From positions 1 to 46,564 of the forward strand of contig NZ_JAKZEY010000006.1 in NCBI RefSeq assembly GCF_022808955.1: a stretch of 46,564 nt of DNA, in the 5' to 3' direction. The translations under genes were made by a program, and so were the position numbers. This document shows, piece by piece, positions 27,881 to 36,798 of this stretch (positions are counted from its first letter, which is position 1; every line of letters starts with the position of its first letter). A model generated the notes under the pieces. It did not search any database. It was not told where the DNA came from and saw only the letters and a list, made by a program, of their open reading frames with translations. Source of the DNA: Anaerococcus sp. AGMB09787. Its GTDB lineage: Bacteria > Bacillota > Clostridia > Tissierellales > Peptoniphilaceae.

Positions 27881-29536
27881 ATGAAAAAAGAAAATGTAGT
27901 AGAAGGAGTTAAAAACGCTCCTCATCGTAGCTTATTTCACGCTTTAGGTCTTACAGAAGAAGAACAAAATAGACCTCTTATAGGAATAGTAAGTTCCTAC
28001 AATGAAATTGTTCCTGGGCATATGAATATAGATAAAATAGTAGAAGCAGTTAAATTAGGAGTAGCTATGGCCGGAGGAACACCAATAGTTTTTCCAGCCA
28101 TAGCGGTTTGCGATGGAATTGCTATGGGACATATAGGTATGAAATATTCCTTGGTTACTCGTGATTTAATAGCTGATTCTACTGAAGCTATGGCCTTGGC
28201 ACATGGTTTCGATGGACTTGTTATGGTTCCTAATTGTGATAAAAATGTACCTGGTCTCTTGATGGCAGCGGCTAGAGTTAATATACCTAGTGTATTTGTA
28301 AGTGGTGGACCTATGCTTGCTGGAAGGGTTGATGGAAAGAAAACAAGTCTATCAAGTATGTTTGAAGCAGTAGGATCCTATAATGCTGGTAAAATTACTT
28401 ACGAAAAACTAGATGAATTTGAAAAAAAAGCATGCCCAACTTGTGGATCTTGTAGTGGAATGTATACAGCAAACTCTATGAATTGTTTAACAGAAGTTCT
28501 AGGTATGGGTTTAAAGGGTAATGGTACAATTCCTGCTGTATATTCTAGAAGGATAGAGCTTGCTAAACATGCTGGTATGGCCGTTATGGATATGGTCGAA
28601 AAAAATATTTGTCCTAGAGATATCATAACAAAAGAATCTTTGATCAATGCCCTAACTGTCGATATGGCTTTGGGATGCTCTACAAATACTATGTTACATC
28701 TGCCAGCTATTGCACATGAATGTGGTATAGATTTGAACTTAGATATAGCAAATGAAATAAGCAAAAAAACACCTAACCTTTGTCACTTAGCACCTTCTGG
28801 ACATGCATATATGGAAGATCTTGAAGAAGCTGGTGGAATATATGCTGTTATGAATGAACTTTCAAAAAAGGATTTAATAAATAAATCTTGTATTACAGTA
28901 ACTGGAAAAACAGTAGGGGAAAATATTGCATCTTGTAAAAATCTTAACACTAATATAATAAGACCTATTGACAATCCTTATAGTCAAACAGGTGGCATAG
29001 CAGTACTAAAAGGAAACTTAGCTAGTGAAGGTTCGGTTGTTAAACGTGCAGCAGTTGATGAAAAAATGCTTGTTCACCAAGGACCTGCTCGTGTCTTTGA
29101 CTGCGAAGAGGATGCCCAAGAAGCTATTAATGCTGGAAAGATAAATAAAGGTGATGTTGTTGTAATAAGATATGAGGGCCCAAAGGGTGGTCCTGGTATG
29201 CGTGAGATGCTAAATCCTACATCTTCCATAATGGGAATGGGATTAGGAGATAGTGTAGCTCTTATAACAGACGGAAGATTTAGTGGAGCTACTCGTGGAG
29301 CTTGCGTGGGACATATAACACCAGAAGCTGCAGCAGGTGGTTTGATAGGACTTGTAGAAGAGGGCGACATAATTAGTATAAATATTAAAGAGAACAAAAT
29401 TGAACTTAAAGTAGATGAAGAAATAATTAATGAAAGAAAGAAGAATTTTGTTCCAAAAGAAAAGGAACTTAGTGGTTATCTAAAAAGATATGCTAAATTG
29501 GTATCTGGTGGTGCATCAGGGGCAATCTTGAATTAA
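27881..29536 (+). CDS. ilvD: Dihydroxy-acid dehydratase
   Basis: This 551-residue Fe-S enzyme makes the 2-oxo acids of the branched-chain pathway. Cluster and active-site motifs are present: [31 protein letters not shown], and [10 protein letters not shown]. The C-terminal domain contains [20 protein letters not shown]. The length is normal. It sits between ilvC and an AAA ATPase gene whose ATG follows 1 nt after this stop, so the three genes are one transcription unit. Confidence 0.96.
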   Translation: MKKENVVEGVKNAPHRSLFHALGLTEEEQNRPLIGIVSSYNEIVPGHMNIDKIVEAVKLGVAMAGGTPIVFPAIAVCDGIAMGHIGMKYSLVTRDLIADSTEAMALAHGFDGLVMVPNCDKNVPGLLMAAARVNIPSVFVSGGPMLAGRVDGKKTSLSSMFEAVGSYNAGKITYEKLDEFEKKACPTCGSCSGMYTANSMNCLTEVLGMGLKGNGTIPAVYSRRIELAKHAGMAVMDMVEKNICPRDIITKESLINALTVDMALGCSTNTMLHLPAIAHECGIDLNLDIANEISKKTPNLCHLAPSGHAYMEDLEEAGGIYAVMNELSKKDLINKSCITVTGKTVGENIASCKNLNTNIIRPIDNPYSQTGGIAVLKGNLASEGSVVKRAAVDEKMLVHQGPARVFDCEEDAQEAINAGKINKGDVVVIRYEGPKGGPGMREMLNPTSSIMGMGLGDSVALITDGRFSGATRGACVGHITPEAAAGGLIGLVEEGDIISINIKENKIELKVDEEIINERKKNFVPKEKELSGYLKRYAKLVSGGASGAILN

Positions 29537-29537
29537 A

Positions 29538-30704
29538 ATGAATGATTTAAAAATAAAATTAGAAAATATTTGTATATTCAGAGATATATTAAATGATGAC
29601 GTTATAAAAAGTCTTATAAAATATTTAGAAGCACCAAGTACAAGCTCATATACAGAATTTGTAAGCAAATTATATAATACTTCATTGGGAGACTTGGGTA
29701 AACATATAGAAAATATTTGTAATAAGAGCGAAAATATATATGTAAAATCTTTAGCCTCAGGTGAAAGCATACCTATATTTATGAAAGACTGCTTATGTTG
29801 GGAATTAGATCTTTTAAAAGAATTAGCAGACCTAAATAAAAAAGAACTTTTGAAATTAATTGATTTCGAGGGCTTTCTCCCTGACTTCCAAAGTAAAAAG
29901 ACTAATATAAAAGATAATTATATAGATAGATGTAAAAATATAAGTAAATATGGATATGGCATATATGCTAATAATAGAATGTTTTGTATAGATGAAAACA
30001 ACAAGATAGTTCCAGTATTAAATCCAGATAAAATAGAACTTACAGATCTTATCGGATATGAAAGAGAAAGAAATATTATAATAAATAATACAAAGGCTTT
30101 ACTGAAAAACAAACCAGCATCCAATATTCTTCTTACAGGAGATTCTGGAACAGGTAAATCTTCTACTGTAAAGGCTGTGGCAAACTTCCTATGGGAAGAT
30201 GGATTAAGAATAATAGAAGTTAGAAAAGATCAACTTAATTCTATACCTAAAATTTTAGGAGATTTATCAAACAATCCTCTTAAATTTATATTGTTTATTG
30301 ATGATTTGTCATTTTTTAAAGATGATGATAGCTTTAATATTCTTAAAGCTGTGCTTGAAGGATCTCTTAATGGAAAATCTAAAAATGTAGTAATCTATGC
30401 TACAAGTAATAGAAGGCACATTATAAAAGAAAACTTTTCAGATAGGCAAGGGGATGATATTCATATAAATGATACTATCGAGGAGCTTGTTTCACTTTCA
30501 CAAAGATTTGGAATACAAGTGAATTTTTCAAAACCTAATAAAAAAACATATATAGATATAGTTAATTATTTAGTCGAAAAATCTAAGATTGATATGCCTA
30601 AGGATGAACTCAATCTTTTAGCAGAAAGATTTGCTTTGGAAAGAGGGTCAAGATCTCCTAGAATAGCAAGACAATTTGTTGATACATTACTTGCAAGTCA
30701 ATGA
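29538..30704 (+). CDS. AAA ATPase of the DUF815 type
   Basis: This 388-residue protein has a helical N-terminal half and a P-loop ATPase domain at about 170-388: Walker A LTGDSGTGKSS, Walker B FILFIDDLSF, a sensor region VVIYATSNRRH, and a C-terminal helical lid. This matches the DUF815 group of ATP-binding proteins, whose role is unknown. The gene starts 1 nt after ilvD and ends 44 nt before the ilvB promoter, so it is locked inside the ilv block. It could be a chaperone-like factor for an ilv enzyme or a passenger. No strong ribosome-binding site is visible, so translation may depend on ilvD. Confidence 0.8.
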   Translation: MNDLKIKLENICIFRDILNDDVIKSLIKYLEAPSTSSYTEFVSKLYNTSLGDLGKHIENICNKSENIYVKSLASGESIPIFMKDCLCWELDLLKELADLNKKELLKLIDFEGFLPDFQSKKTNIKDNYIDRCKNISKYGYGIYANNRMFCIDENNKIVPVLNPDKIELTDLIGYERERNIIINNTKALLKNKPASNILLTGDSGTGKSSTVKAVANFLWEDGLRIIEVRKDQLNSIPKILGDLSNNPLKFILFIDDLSFFKDDDSFNILKAVLEGSLNGKSKNVVIYATSNRRHIIKENFSDRQGDDIHINDTIEELVSLSQRFGIQVNFSKPNKKTYIDIVNYLVEKSKIDMPKDELNLLAERFALERGSRSPRIARQFVDTLLASQ

Positions 30705-30747
30705 TTAATACCATTAGAATTTAAATGTAAGTATAATAAAAAATAGC

Positions 30748-30776
30748 TTGACATTTATTTTCAAATGTATTATTAT
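30748..30776 (+). promoter_or_regulatory. Promoter of the T-box-ilvBN unit
   Basis: TTGACA at 30748-30753 and TATTAT at 30771-30776 are separated by 17 nt. They lie just upstream of the T-box leader. Confidence 0.8.
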
Positions 30777-30780
30777 GTAT

Positions 30781-31043
30781 ATAAAATTATAAATTATAAA
30801 ATAATAGAAAAAACTAGTAGGACTTATTAGGATTTAAGAGAGTAGACGATTGGTGAAAGTCTATATCCTATATGTGTTGAATATCATTTTTCTCATGTAA
30901 ATCTGAAATAATAGTAAGATTTGCCGCTATGGTAGGCGTTATCTAGAACCGGCATTTAATTGATGCTTGAGAGCTTATTATAATAAGAAAAAAAGGTGGT
31001 AACGCGGTAAATTCGTCCTTTGTCGAAAGACAAAGGATTTTTT
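30781..31043 (+). ncRNA. T-box leader, probably isoleucine-responsive, with terminator
   Basis: The T-box core GGTGGTAACGCGG is at 30995-31007. It is followed by the terminator TCCTTTGTC (31016-31024) with GACAAAGGA (31029-31037), a GAAA loop and six T. Stem I sequence lies at about 30825-30960, with GAATATCA in the likely specifier loop giving ATC (Ile) at 30883-30885. A CTC triplet nearby at 30892 is a less well placed alternative. Uncharged tRNA-Ile would favour the antiterminator and expression of ilvBN. The specifier call needs folding; the T-box itself is sure. Confidence 0.92.
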
Positions 31044-31124
31044 AATATAAAAATGCAAAAATTTATGGAAATAAAAAAGAATTATATTATCAATGTATAG
31101 TATTAAATTATAGGAGAATAATTT

Positions 31125-32786
31125 ATGAAGATGAAGGGTGCAGAAATAATAATAAATACACTTATAGATGAAGGAGTTGATACAATATTTGGATATCCTG
31201 GAGGATCAGTAATTCAACTTTTTGATTGTTTGTATGACTACAAGGATAAAATCAGATTAATAAGAACAAGTCACGAGCAAGGAGCAACCCATGCTGCAGA
31301 TGGATATGCAAGATCAAGCGGAAAAGCAGGAGTAGTTGTAGCTACATCTGGTCCTGGAGCTACAAATACCGTTACAGGACTTGCTACAGCATTTATGGAT
31401 TCAATTCCTTTAGTATGTATAACTGGAAATGCAAGTAGAAAATTAATTGGCAAAGACTCTTTTCAAGAAATTGATGTAATGGATTTAACTATGCCTATAA
31501 CTAAACATAATTTTATGGTTAGAGATGTAAATGATCTACAAGATACCGTAAGACGTGCTTTTATGATTGCAAATACTGGAAGAAAAGGGCCAGTATTAAT
31601 AGATATACCATCTGATCTTATGGGAGATTTTGCAGAATACTATAAAAAAGAAAACTTAGAAGAAGACAAAGATTTATCTATTAATGAAGAAGAAATTAAG
31701 AAAATTGCAAAATGTATAAATTCTTCAAAAAGACCTATTATATATTCTGGAGGTGGAGTAACTGCTTCGGATAGCTTTATGGAACTAAGAAAACTTATTA
31801 ATATATCTAACATACCTGCTTGTAACACTATTATGGGAATCGGTGTATTAGGTTATGAAGATGATTTAAATTTAGGTATGCTTGGTATGCATGGTAAATA
31901 TTCTACTAACAGTGCAATTAAAGAGTGTGATTTACTTATAGCTTGTGGAGTTAGATTTTCTGATAGGGTAGCTCTAAATACAAAAAAATTCGCACCAAAT
32001 GCAAAAATAATCCACATAGATATAGATAAATCTGAGATTGATAAAAATATACACGCTAATTATAAGCTAGTAGGAGATATAAAAATCGTATTAAATAAAC
32101 TTCTTCCATATATAAAGAAAAGAGATAGAAAAGACTGGATAAGTAGAATAAATGAATTAAGAAAAGGAGATTACCTACCAGAAGATTCCAAAGACAAATT
32201 AAATCCTAATCAAGTCATTAAATACATATCAAAAAAGTTGGGTGAAAATTTAATATTTGTAACCGATGTTGGACAACATCAAATGTGGACAGCTCAGTAT
32301 TGTGGAAGAACAAAACCAAGATCATTTCTTACAAGCGGAGGTTTAGGAACTATGGGATTTGGTTATGGTGCTGCCATAGGAGCTAAAATAGCAAACCCAA
32401 ATCGAAATGTAGTTTTAATAACTGGAGATGGTTCCTTCAATATGAACTTTAATGAAATAATCACAGCAGTAAATAACAATATAAAAATAATAACAGTTGT
32501 TATGAATAATTCTAGCCTTGGAATGGTTAGACAATGGCAACATTTGCTTTACAATGATAGATTTTCTGCAACTAAAATTAAAAGCAGTCTAAACTACGTT
32601 AAACTTGCAGAAGCAATGGGAGCAAATGGATTTTCCTGTAAAACCTATGATGAATTTAAAAATTCATTTGAAAAATCATTAACTATGGAAGGACCATCAG
32701 TAATAGAAGTAAAAATAGATGAAAATGAACTAGTTCTACCTATGATACCAGCGGGTGGAACAGTAGATGATGTAATAATGGAGTAA
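31125..32786 (+). CDS. ilvB: Acetolactate synthase large subunit
   Basis: This 553-residue ThDP-dependent acetohydroxyacid synthase catalytic subunit carries out the first common step for valine, leucine and isoleucine. Motifs are VDTIFGYPGGSV, SHEQGATHAADGYARSSGKA (the ThDP Glu), SGPGATN, and the ThDP-Mg motif GDGSFNMNFNEIITAVNNN. FAD-binding and C-terminal regions are complete. An AGGAG site precedes the ATG, about 80 nt after the T-box terminator. ilvN follows after 3 nt. Confidence 0.96.
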   Translation: MKMKGAEIIINTLIDEGVDTIFGYPGGSVIQLFDCLYDYKDKIRLIRTSHEQGATHAADGYARSSGKAGVVVATSGPGATNTVTGLATAFMDSIPLVCITGNASRKLIGKDSFQEIDVMDLTMPITKHNFMVRDVNDLQDTVRRAFMIANTGRKGPVLIDIPSDLMGDFAEYYKKENLEEDKDLSINEEEIKKIAKCINSSKRPIIYSGGGVTASDSFMELRKLINISNIPACNTIMGIGVLGYEDDLNLGMLGMHGKYSTNSAIKECDLLIACGVRFSDRVALNTKKFAPNAKIIHIDIDKSEIDKNIHANYKLVGDIKIVLNKLLPYIKKRDRKDWISRINELRKGDYLPEDSKDKLNPNQVIKYISKKLGENLIFVTDVGQHQMWTAQYCGRTKPRSFLTSGGLGTMGFGYGAAIGAKIANPNRNVVLITGDGSFNMNFNEIITAVNNNIKIITVVMNNSSLGMVRQWQHLLYNDRFSATKIKSSLNYVKLAEAMGANGFSCKTYDEFKNSFEKSLTMEGPSVIEVKIDENELVLPMIPAGGTVDDVIME

Positions 32787-32789
32787 AAT

Positions 32790-33269
32790 ATGAAAAAAAT
32801 TAGTACAATTAATATATTAGTTGAAAATAATGCAGGAATATTAACTAGAATTTCTTCTATATTCTCAAGAAGAGGCTTTAATATTGAAAGCATAAATGCA
32901 GCTGTGAGTGGAGGAGGAAACAAAACAAGAATAATAGCTACAATTTCAGAAGAAGAGGATGTTATTAGGCAAGTAGTAAATCAGATAGAAAAACTTGAAG
33001 ATGTAATAAATCTTGAAATTATGGGAAATGAGAATTTCATATCACGAGAAATGCTAATAGTAAGACTAGAAGTTAGAAATGAAGACTATTTAGAGCTAAA
33101 TGCCCTTACTAATTTATATAATGCAAATATTATAGACTATTCATCTGAAGACTTGTACTTAGAACTTACAGGAGATAGAAAAAAACTAAATGACTTCCTA
33201 AAAATAATTTCAAAATATAAAATAAAAGATTTTACAAGAACAGGAATAACAGGAATAAAGAAAAAATAA
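32790..33269 (+). CDS. ilvN: Acetolactate synthase small regulatory subunit
   Basis: This 159-residue subunit has an N-terminal ACT domain (ILVENNAGILTRISSIFSRR, GFNIESI) that usually binds valine for feedback inhibition, and a C-terminal ALS_ss domain. The length is typical. It is coupled to ilvB (3-nt gap). A 7-bp hairpin (TTCTCTT with AAGAGAA) lies about 20 bp after the stop, but without a T-run. No leuABCD, ilvA or ilvE is in this window, so the island supplies only the shared core of the pathway. Confidence 0.93.
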   Translation: MKKISTINILVENNAGILTRISSIFSRRGFNIESINAAVSGGGNKTRIIATISEEEDVIRQVVNQIEKLEDVINLEIMGNENFISREMLIVRLEVRNEDYLELNALTNLYNANIIDYSSEDLYLELTGDRKKLNDFLKIISKYKIKDFTRTGITGIKKK

Positions 33270-33433
33270 ACCTAGATAAGTTCTATAATTTTCAATTCTC
33301 TTATAAAGAGAAGATATAATAAATAGGAAAAATAAAAACTAAATAGATAAAAAGAAATTTGTATAAGAGCAGTCAAATAAAGTCAAAGATCCTGTTAATA
33401 TGTATTAAGAATAGTAGAAACAACCAAACAATA

Positions 33434-33617
33434 AGGAATTATTGAGTGAGAATAATCGCAAAATTTTGTGAAATGTCTCAGTATTAATCTAGAAAATATA
33501 TACAAGTTACTTTTACTCAAATGGTTCTCATAGAAAAATATAATAAACTAAATAATAGTTCCAGGTGGTTTACATTTGGACAAAAAATTAGACCGTAGTC
33601 TTAGCCTGCGGTCTTTT
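33434..33617 (+). repeat. Right copy of the guaA-end direct repeat (candidate attR) with terminator
   Basis: 33434-33467 matches the guaA 3' end (13897-13930) at 32 of 34 positions, including GAATAATCGCAAAATTTT. Similarity continues to the hairpin AGACCGTAG (33590-33598) with CTGCGGTCT (33606-33614) and T-run. The two mismatches in the core would change a TGGGAA to TGAGAA if read as guaA. This copy should be the remains of the original chromosomal guaA end and its terminator. Confidence 0.75.
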
Positions 33618-33647
33618 CGAGTTTAGATAAAAAAATTTGCGGAACTA

Positions 33648-33973
33648 TTAATTTTTCTTGCAAAATAAGTTAGCTATAAATTGAGCTATTATTGAATTTA
33701 TTCCGTACAATAATCTATAAATAGATGCACTCTCGTTGTAATAGATAAATATGGTAGGAACAAAAATATCAATATAATGAAAATTGAAAAGAACCAATTA
33801 AATGAATTCTTGATTCAATAAGCAATTGATATTATAAGACAAATTATTGGAATCACAATAAATAGAATCAATATAGCACTGCCAGTATCTTGAATAAGTA
33901 AAGGCAACATATAAAATTCAAAAAATATTATAAGCCAATAAAGTAATATTTTTATGATTTTTCTATATCTAAT
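33648..33973 (-). pseudogene. Decayed small membrane protein gene
   Basis: On the minus strand, codons after a GGGAG site at 33976-33980 read IRYRKIIKILLYWLIIFFEF, then SAILILFIVIPIICLIISIA. A TGA stop then interrupts at 33815-33817, followed by IKNSFNWFFSIFIILIF. A frameshift is needed next to continue with VPTIFIYYNESASIYRLLYG and a C-terminal hydrophobic piece ending CKKN. The family was a small protein of three or four membrane segments, recognised only as a generic Firmicute membrane protein. The start codon position holds ATT. At least two lesions make it a pseudogene. Confidence 0.6.
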
Positions 33974-34139
33974 ATCTCCCTAACTCAAACTTTCCTAGTA
34001 ATAAGCATACAATTATTTCCTTTTTATGTGCAGTAATCTTTCTTTATGTGTTCTATTATAAATCTTGATTTTTTTAGGAAAGAGGAACTTCTAACATTAT
34101 AACTTTTTGTTAATTATTTCATTTTTATAAAGTTTTTTA

Positions 34140-34566
34140 TTACTCAAACATCTCCAGGTAGTCCCCATACCCTTCTTCTTCCATTTTATCCTTTGGGACA
34201 AATCTTAGGCTAGCGCCGTTTATGCAGTATCTTAGGCCGCCTTTTTCTTTTGGACCGTCTGTGAAGACGTGGCCTAGGTGGCTGTCGGCTTGTTTGCTTC
34301 TTACTTCCATTCTGATCATGCCGTGGGACTTGTCTAGTTTTTCTTCTAGGACATCTCCTATTGGCCTTGTGAATGATGGCCAGCCACAGCCTGCATCGTA
34401 CTTGTCCCTTGATGAGAAGAGAGCTTCTCCACTTACTATGTCAACATATATTCCTTCTTCATAGAAGTTATCGTATTCGGAAGAAAATGGCCTCTCGGTT
34501 GCGTTTTCTTGGGTAACACGATAGGATATATCGCTTAATTTTTTTTAATTTTTCTTCTTTATTCAT
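34140..34566 (-). pseudogene. msrB: Peptide methionine-(R)-S-oxide reductase, frameshifted in an A8 tract
   Basis: The minus-strand ATG at 34564-34566 follows GAGGTG. The frame reads MNKEEKLKK and then shifts at a run of eight A (T at 34539-34546 on the + strand). In the other frame the full MsrB sequence follows: [57 protein letters not shown] (catalytic Cys), and [14 protein letters not shown]. One A fewer would give an intact protein of about 141 residues. The enzyme repairs oxidised methionine. The body is perfectly conserved, so the lesion is recent, a phase-variable switch, or a sequencing error. Confidence 0.85.
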
Positions 34567-34722
34567 AATTCACCTCATTTTATTTATAACCATTTTTACT
34601 TTATTAAAACTTAGTTAAGGATATCTTTGATTTTTGGAGAAGAGGTATGACAGTTAATGATTAAAAATTCAGGTTTTTAATTATTTTTCAAGAGTTTTTT
34701 TATTATCAAAGTAAAATTGGCA

Positions 34723-34750
34723 TTGAAATCACAAAAATTTGTGATATAAT
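34723..34750 (+). promoter_or_regulatory. Promoter of the aro operon with an embedded palindrome
   Basis: TTGAAA at 34723-34728 and TATAAT at 34745-34750 have a 16-nt spacer. The spacer is filled by the inverted repeat ATCACAAAAATTTGTGAT (34728-34745; 8-bp arms, AA centre), which a dimeric repressor could use as operator. Transcription would start near 34757, just ahead of the leader peptide. Confidence 0.75.
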
Positions 34751-34770
34751 TACAAGCAAAGGAGATAAAG

Positions 34771-34863
34771 ATGTTCTTAAGTATTAATTTTAAAAATGCA
34801 TACTTTTATTATTACTTTACTAGCATATTTAGTAAGGCTATTTCTGGTGTGCAAAATACTTAA
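34771..34863 (+). CDS. Phe/Tyr-rich leader peptide of the aro operon
   Basis: This 30-residue ORF starts at an ATG with AAAGGAG 6 nt upstream. Nine of 30 residues are Phe or Tyr, including the run YFYYYF at positions 11-16 (codons 34801-34818). The TAA at 34861 is 20 nt before a terminator hairpin, and aroF starts 101 nt after the TAA. This is the organisation of a ribosome-mediated attenuator for aromatic amino acid synthesis: ribosomes short of charged tRNA-Tyr or tRNA-Phe would stall in the run and prevent terminator formation. No family match is claimed; the case rests on composition, ribosome-binding site, promoter and position. Confidence 0.8.
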   Translation: MFLSINFKNAYFYYYFTSIFSKAISGVQNT

Positions 34864-34913
34864 AGAATTTATCTTTTAGTTTTAGCTTCCTGGATTAGCC
34901 AGGGAGCTTTTTT
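34815..34913 (+). promoter_or_regulatory. Attenuator: alternative hairpins and intrinsic terminator
   Basis: The terminator is AGCTTCCTGG (34884-34893) with CCAGGGAGCT (34899-34908), one G-U pair, loop ATTAG, then six T. A possible pause hairpin is CTTTACT (34815-34821) with AGTAAGG (34831-34837). Possible antiterminator pairings are TTTCTGG (34841-34847) with CCAGGGA (34899-34905), which would take the 3' arm of the terminator, or GGCTA (34836-34840) with TAGCC (34896-34900). These segments lie downstream of the YFYYYF codons and inside the leader ORF. Confidence 0.7.
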
Positions 34914-34964
34914 ATTACCATTGAACTTTAGCGGTTAAAAGCGATAAATTATTTAGGAGGATTT

Positions 34965-35975
34965 ATGATTGTTAAGTTAAGAAAAGATGTAAGTGAAGAA
35001 AGTTTATCTAAGTTTATTAAGACTATCAAGGATTTGGGGCTTAGCCCATCTGATTTGTCTTCTGGCAATAGTGAGAAGTTGATAGGTCTAATAGGGGATA
35101 CTGCCAAGTTAGATATTAATAATTTTAGGAAGATTGATATTGTAGAGGATGTTATTAGGATTCAAGAGCCATACAAGAAGGCTAATAGGAAGTTCCATCC
35201 AGAGGACACTGTGGTTGAGCTTGCTAATGGTGTAAAGATTGGTGGGGGTAATTTTCAAATTATGGCAGGACCATGTTCTGTCGAGAATGAAGAGCAGATA
35301 ATAGAAGTTGCGAAAGCTGTAAAGGAGGCAGGAGCTACAATCCTAAGGGGAGGAGCCTTCAAGCCAAGGACTTCGCCATATTCTTTCCAAGGTCTTGGTA
35401 AAGAGGGAATAGATTTGTTGTTGAAAGCAAAGAAAGCCACAGGCCTACCTATAGTAACTGAGATTATGGAGATTAGCCAACTTAAATATTTTGAAGATGT
35501 TGATATGCTCCAAGTCGGCGCAAGGAATATGCAAAATTTTGACTTGCTAAAGGCAGTAGGTGCTACGGACAAGCCAGTTCTTCTTAAGAGGGGACTTTCT
35601 GCAACTTATGAAGAATTGCTCATGAGTGCCGAGTACATTATGGCAAGTGGCAATTCCAATGTAGTTTTATGTGAGAGAGGGATAAGAACTTTTGAAACAG
35701 AAACAAGGAATACCTTGGATATTACTGCTATACCTTACCTCAAGGAAAAAACCCACTTGCCAGTTATAATCGACCCTTCCCATGCTGCAGGAGCTGCCAA
35801 GTTTGTTAGACCACTTTCCCTAGCAGGAGTAGGGGCAGGGGCAGATGGCCTCATGATTGAAGTCCACAATGACCCATCCAAGGCCCTAAGTGATGGCCCT
35901 CAAGCTTTAAGACCTCAAGAATTTGATGAGGTAGCCAGAAAGGTATTTTCCCTAAGAAAGGCTATGGAGGCTTAG
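34965..35975 (+). CDS. aroF: 3-deoxy-7-phosphoheptulonate synthase, type I-beta
   Basis: This 336-residue enzyme joins PEP and erythrose 4-phosphate in the first step of the shikimate pathway. Residues 1-75 form a ferredoxin-like regulatory domain, the part that gives Tyr/Phe feedback inhibition in Thermotoga-type enzymes. The barrel carries IMAGPCSVENEEQI, LRGGAFKPRTSPYSFQGLG, QVGARNMQNF, KRGLSAT and IIDPSHAAG. It is the first gene after the Phe/Tyr attenuator, with TTAGGAGG before the ATG. tyrA starts at the base after the stop. Both enzyme feedback and attenuation would therefore respond to the end products. Confidence 0.95.
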   Translation: MIVKLRKDVSEESLSKFIKTIKDLGLSPSDLSSGNSEKLIGLIGDTAKLDINNFRKIDIVEDVIRIQEPYKKANRKFHPEDTVVELANGVKIGGGNFQIMAGPCSVENEEQIIEVAKAVKEAGATILRGGAFKPRTSPYSFQGLGKEGIDLLLKAKKATGLPIVTEIMEISQLKYFEDVDMLQVGARNMQNFDLLKAVGATDKPVLLKRGLSATYEELLMSAEYIMASGNSNVVLCERGIRTFETETRNTLDITAIPYLKEKTHLPVIIDPSHAAGAAKFVRPLSLAGVGAGADGLMIEVHNDPSKALSDGPQALRPQEFDEVARKVFSLRKAMEA

Positions 35976-36797
35976 GTGAAAATCGGGATTATTGGCCTGG
36001 GCCTTATGGGTGGATCCTTTGCCAAGGCTATCAAGAAATACACATCCCATGAAGTCTATGGCTACGACATTATGGAAAGGTCTCTAGGTCAAGCTGTAAG
36101 GCAAAAGGCCATAGATGGGGTCCTAGATCTAGACGACCTTGCTAAGATGGACCTTACAATCCTTGCCATGACTCCTACTAAGGTCCTTAACTTTGTAGAA
36201 GATAATAGGCAATTAAGTAATTATGTTATGGACCTATGTGGTATAAAAAGAGTCATCTCTCCTAGGCTATGTGATTTGGCCAGGGAAAATAATTTTACCT
36301 ACATAGGAGCCCACCCCATGGCAGGGAGGGAAGTTGGTGGATTTGAAAATAGCTGTGAGGACTTGTATAGGGGGAGATATATTATCATTATAAGGCATGG
36401 GGACCTTCCTAAGTGGATTATAGGCATGCTTAATGGTATAGGACTAAAGATACAGTATTCTACTGATGATACCCAAGATAGGATCATAGCCTACACTTCC
36501 CAGCTCTGCCACATAGCATCCAATGCCCTAGTGAAAACTCCCACCAGCCTAGACCATGAGGGTTATTCAGCTGATAGCCTATTAGATTTAACCAGGGTTG
36601 CCACCATAAATGAAGAGATGTGGACAGAATTATTCTTTGCCAACAAGGACTACCTCCTAGAGGAACTTACAAATTATATTATCCAACTCAAAAAATACCA
36701 AGATGTCCTAGTAAGGGATGATGAGGAAGGGATGAGAGAGTTACTTAAGGAAGGTAAGGATATTAAGGCAAAGATGTATCCTAGAAAGAGTAAATAA
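35976..36797 (+). CDS. tyrA: Prephenate dehydrogenase (TyrA)
   Basis: This 273-residue monofunctional TyrA converts prephenate (or arogenate) towards tyrosine with NAD(P). It has the Rossmann motif IGIIGLGLMGGSFAKAIKK, an MDLCGIK segment and the active-site stretch GAHPMAGREVGG, where the His is catalytic in the family. There is no chorismate mutase or ACT domain. The start is a GTG immediately after the aroF stop, with GGAGG in the last aroF codons. aroB follows 1 nt after the stop. Confidence 0.92.
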   Translation: MKIGIIGLGLMGGSFAKAIKKYTSHEVYGYDIMERSLGQAVRQKAIDGVLDLDDLAKMDLTILAMTPTKVLNFVEDNRQLSNYVMDLCGIKRVISPRLCDLARENNFTYIGAHPMAGREVGGFENSCEDLYRGRYIIIIRHGDLPKWIIGMLNGIGLKIQYSTDDTQDRIIAYTSQLCHIASNALVKTPTSLDHEGYSADSLLDLTRVATINEEMWTELFFANKDYLLEELTNYIIQLKKYQDVLVRDDEEGMRELLKEGKDIKAKMYPRKSK

Positions 36798-36798
36798 A

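Noticed and set aside
34222-34464. 80-residue + strand ORF opposite msrB
   Set aside because: It is antisense to clearly conserved MsrB codons, has no ribosome-binding site and has a non-protein-like composition.
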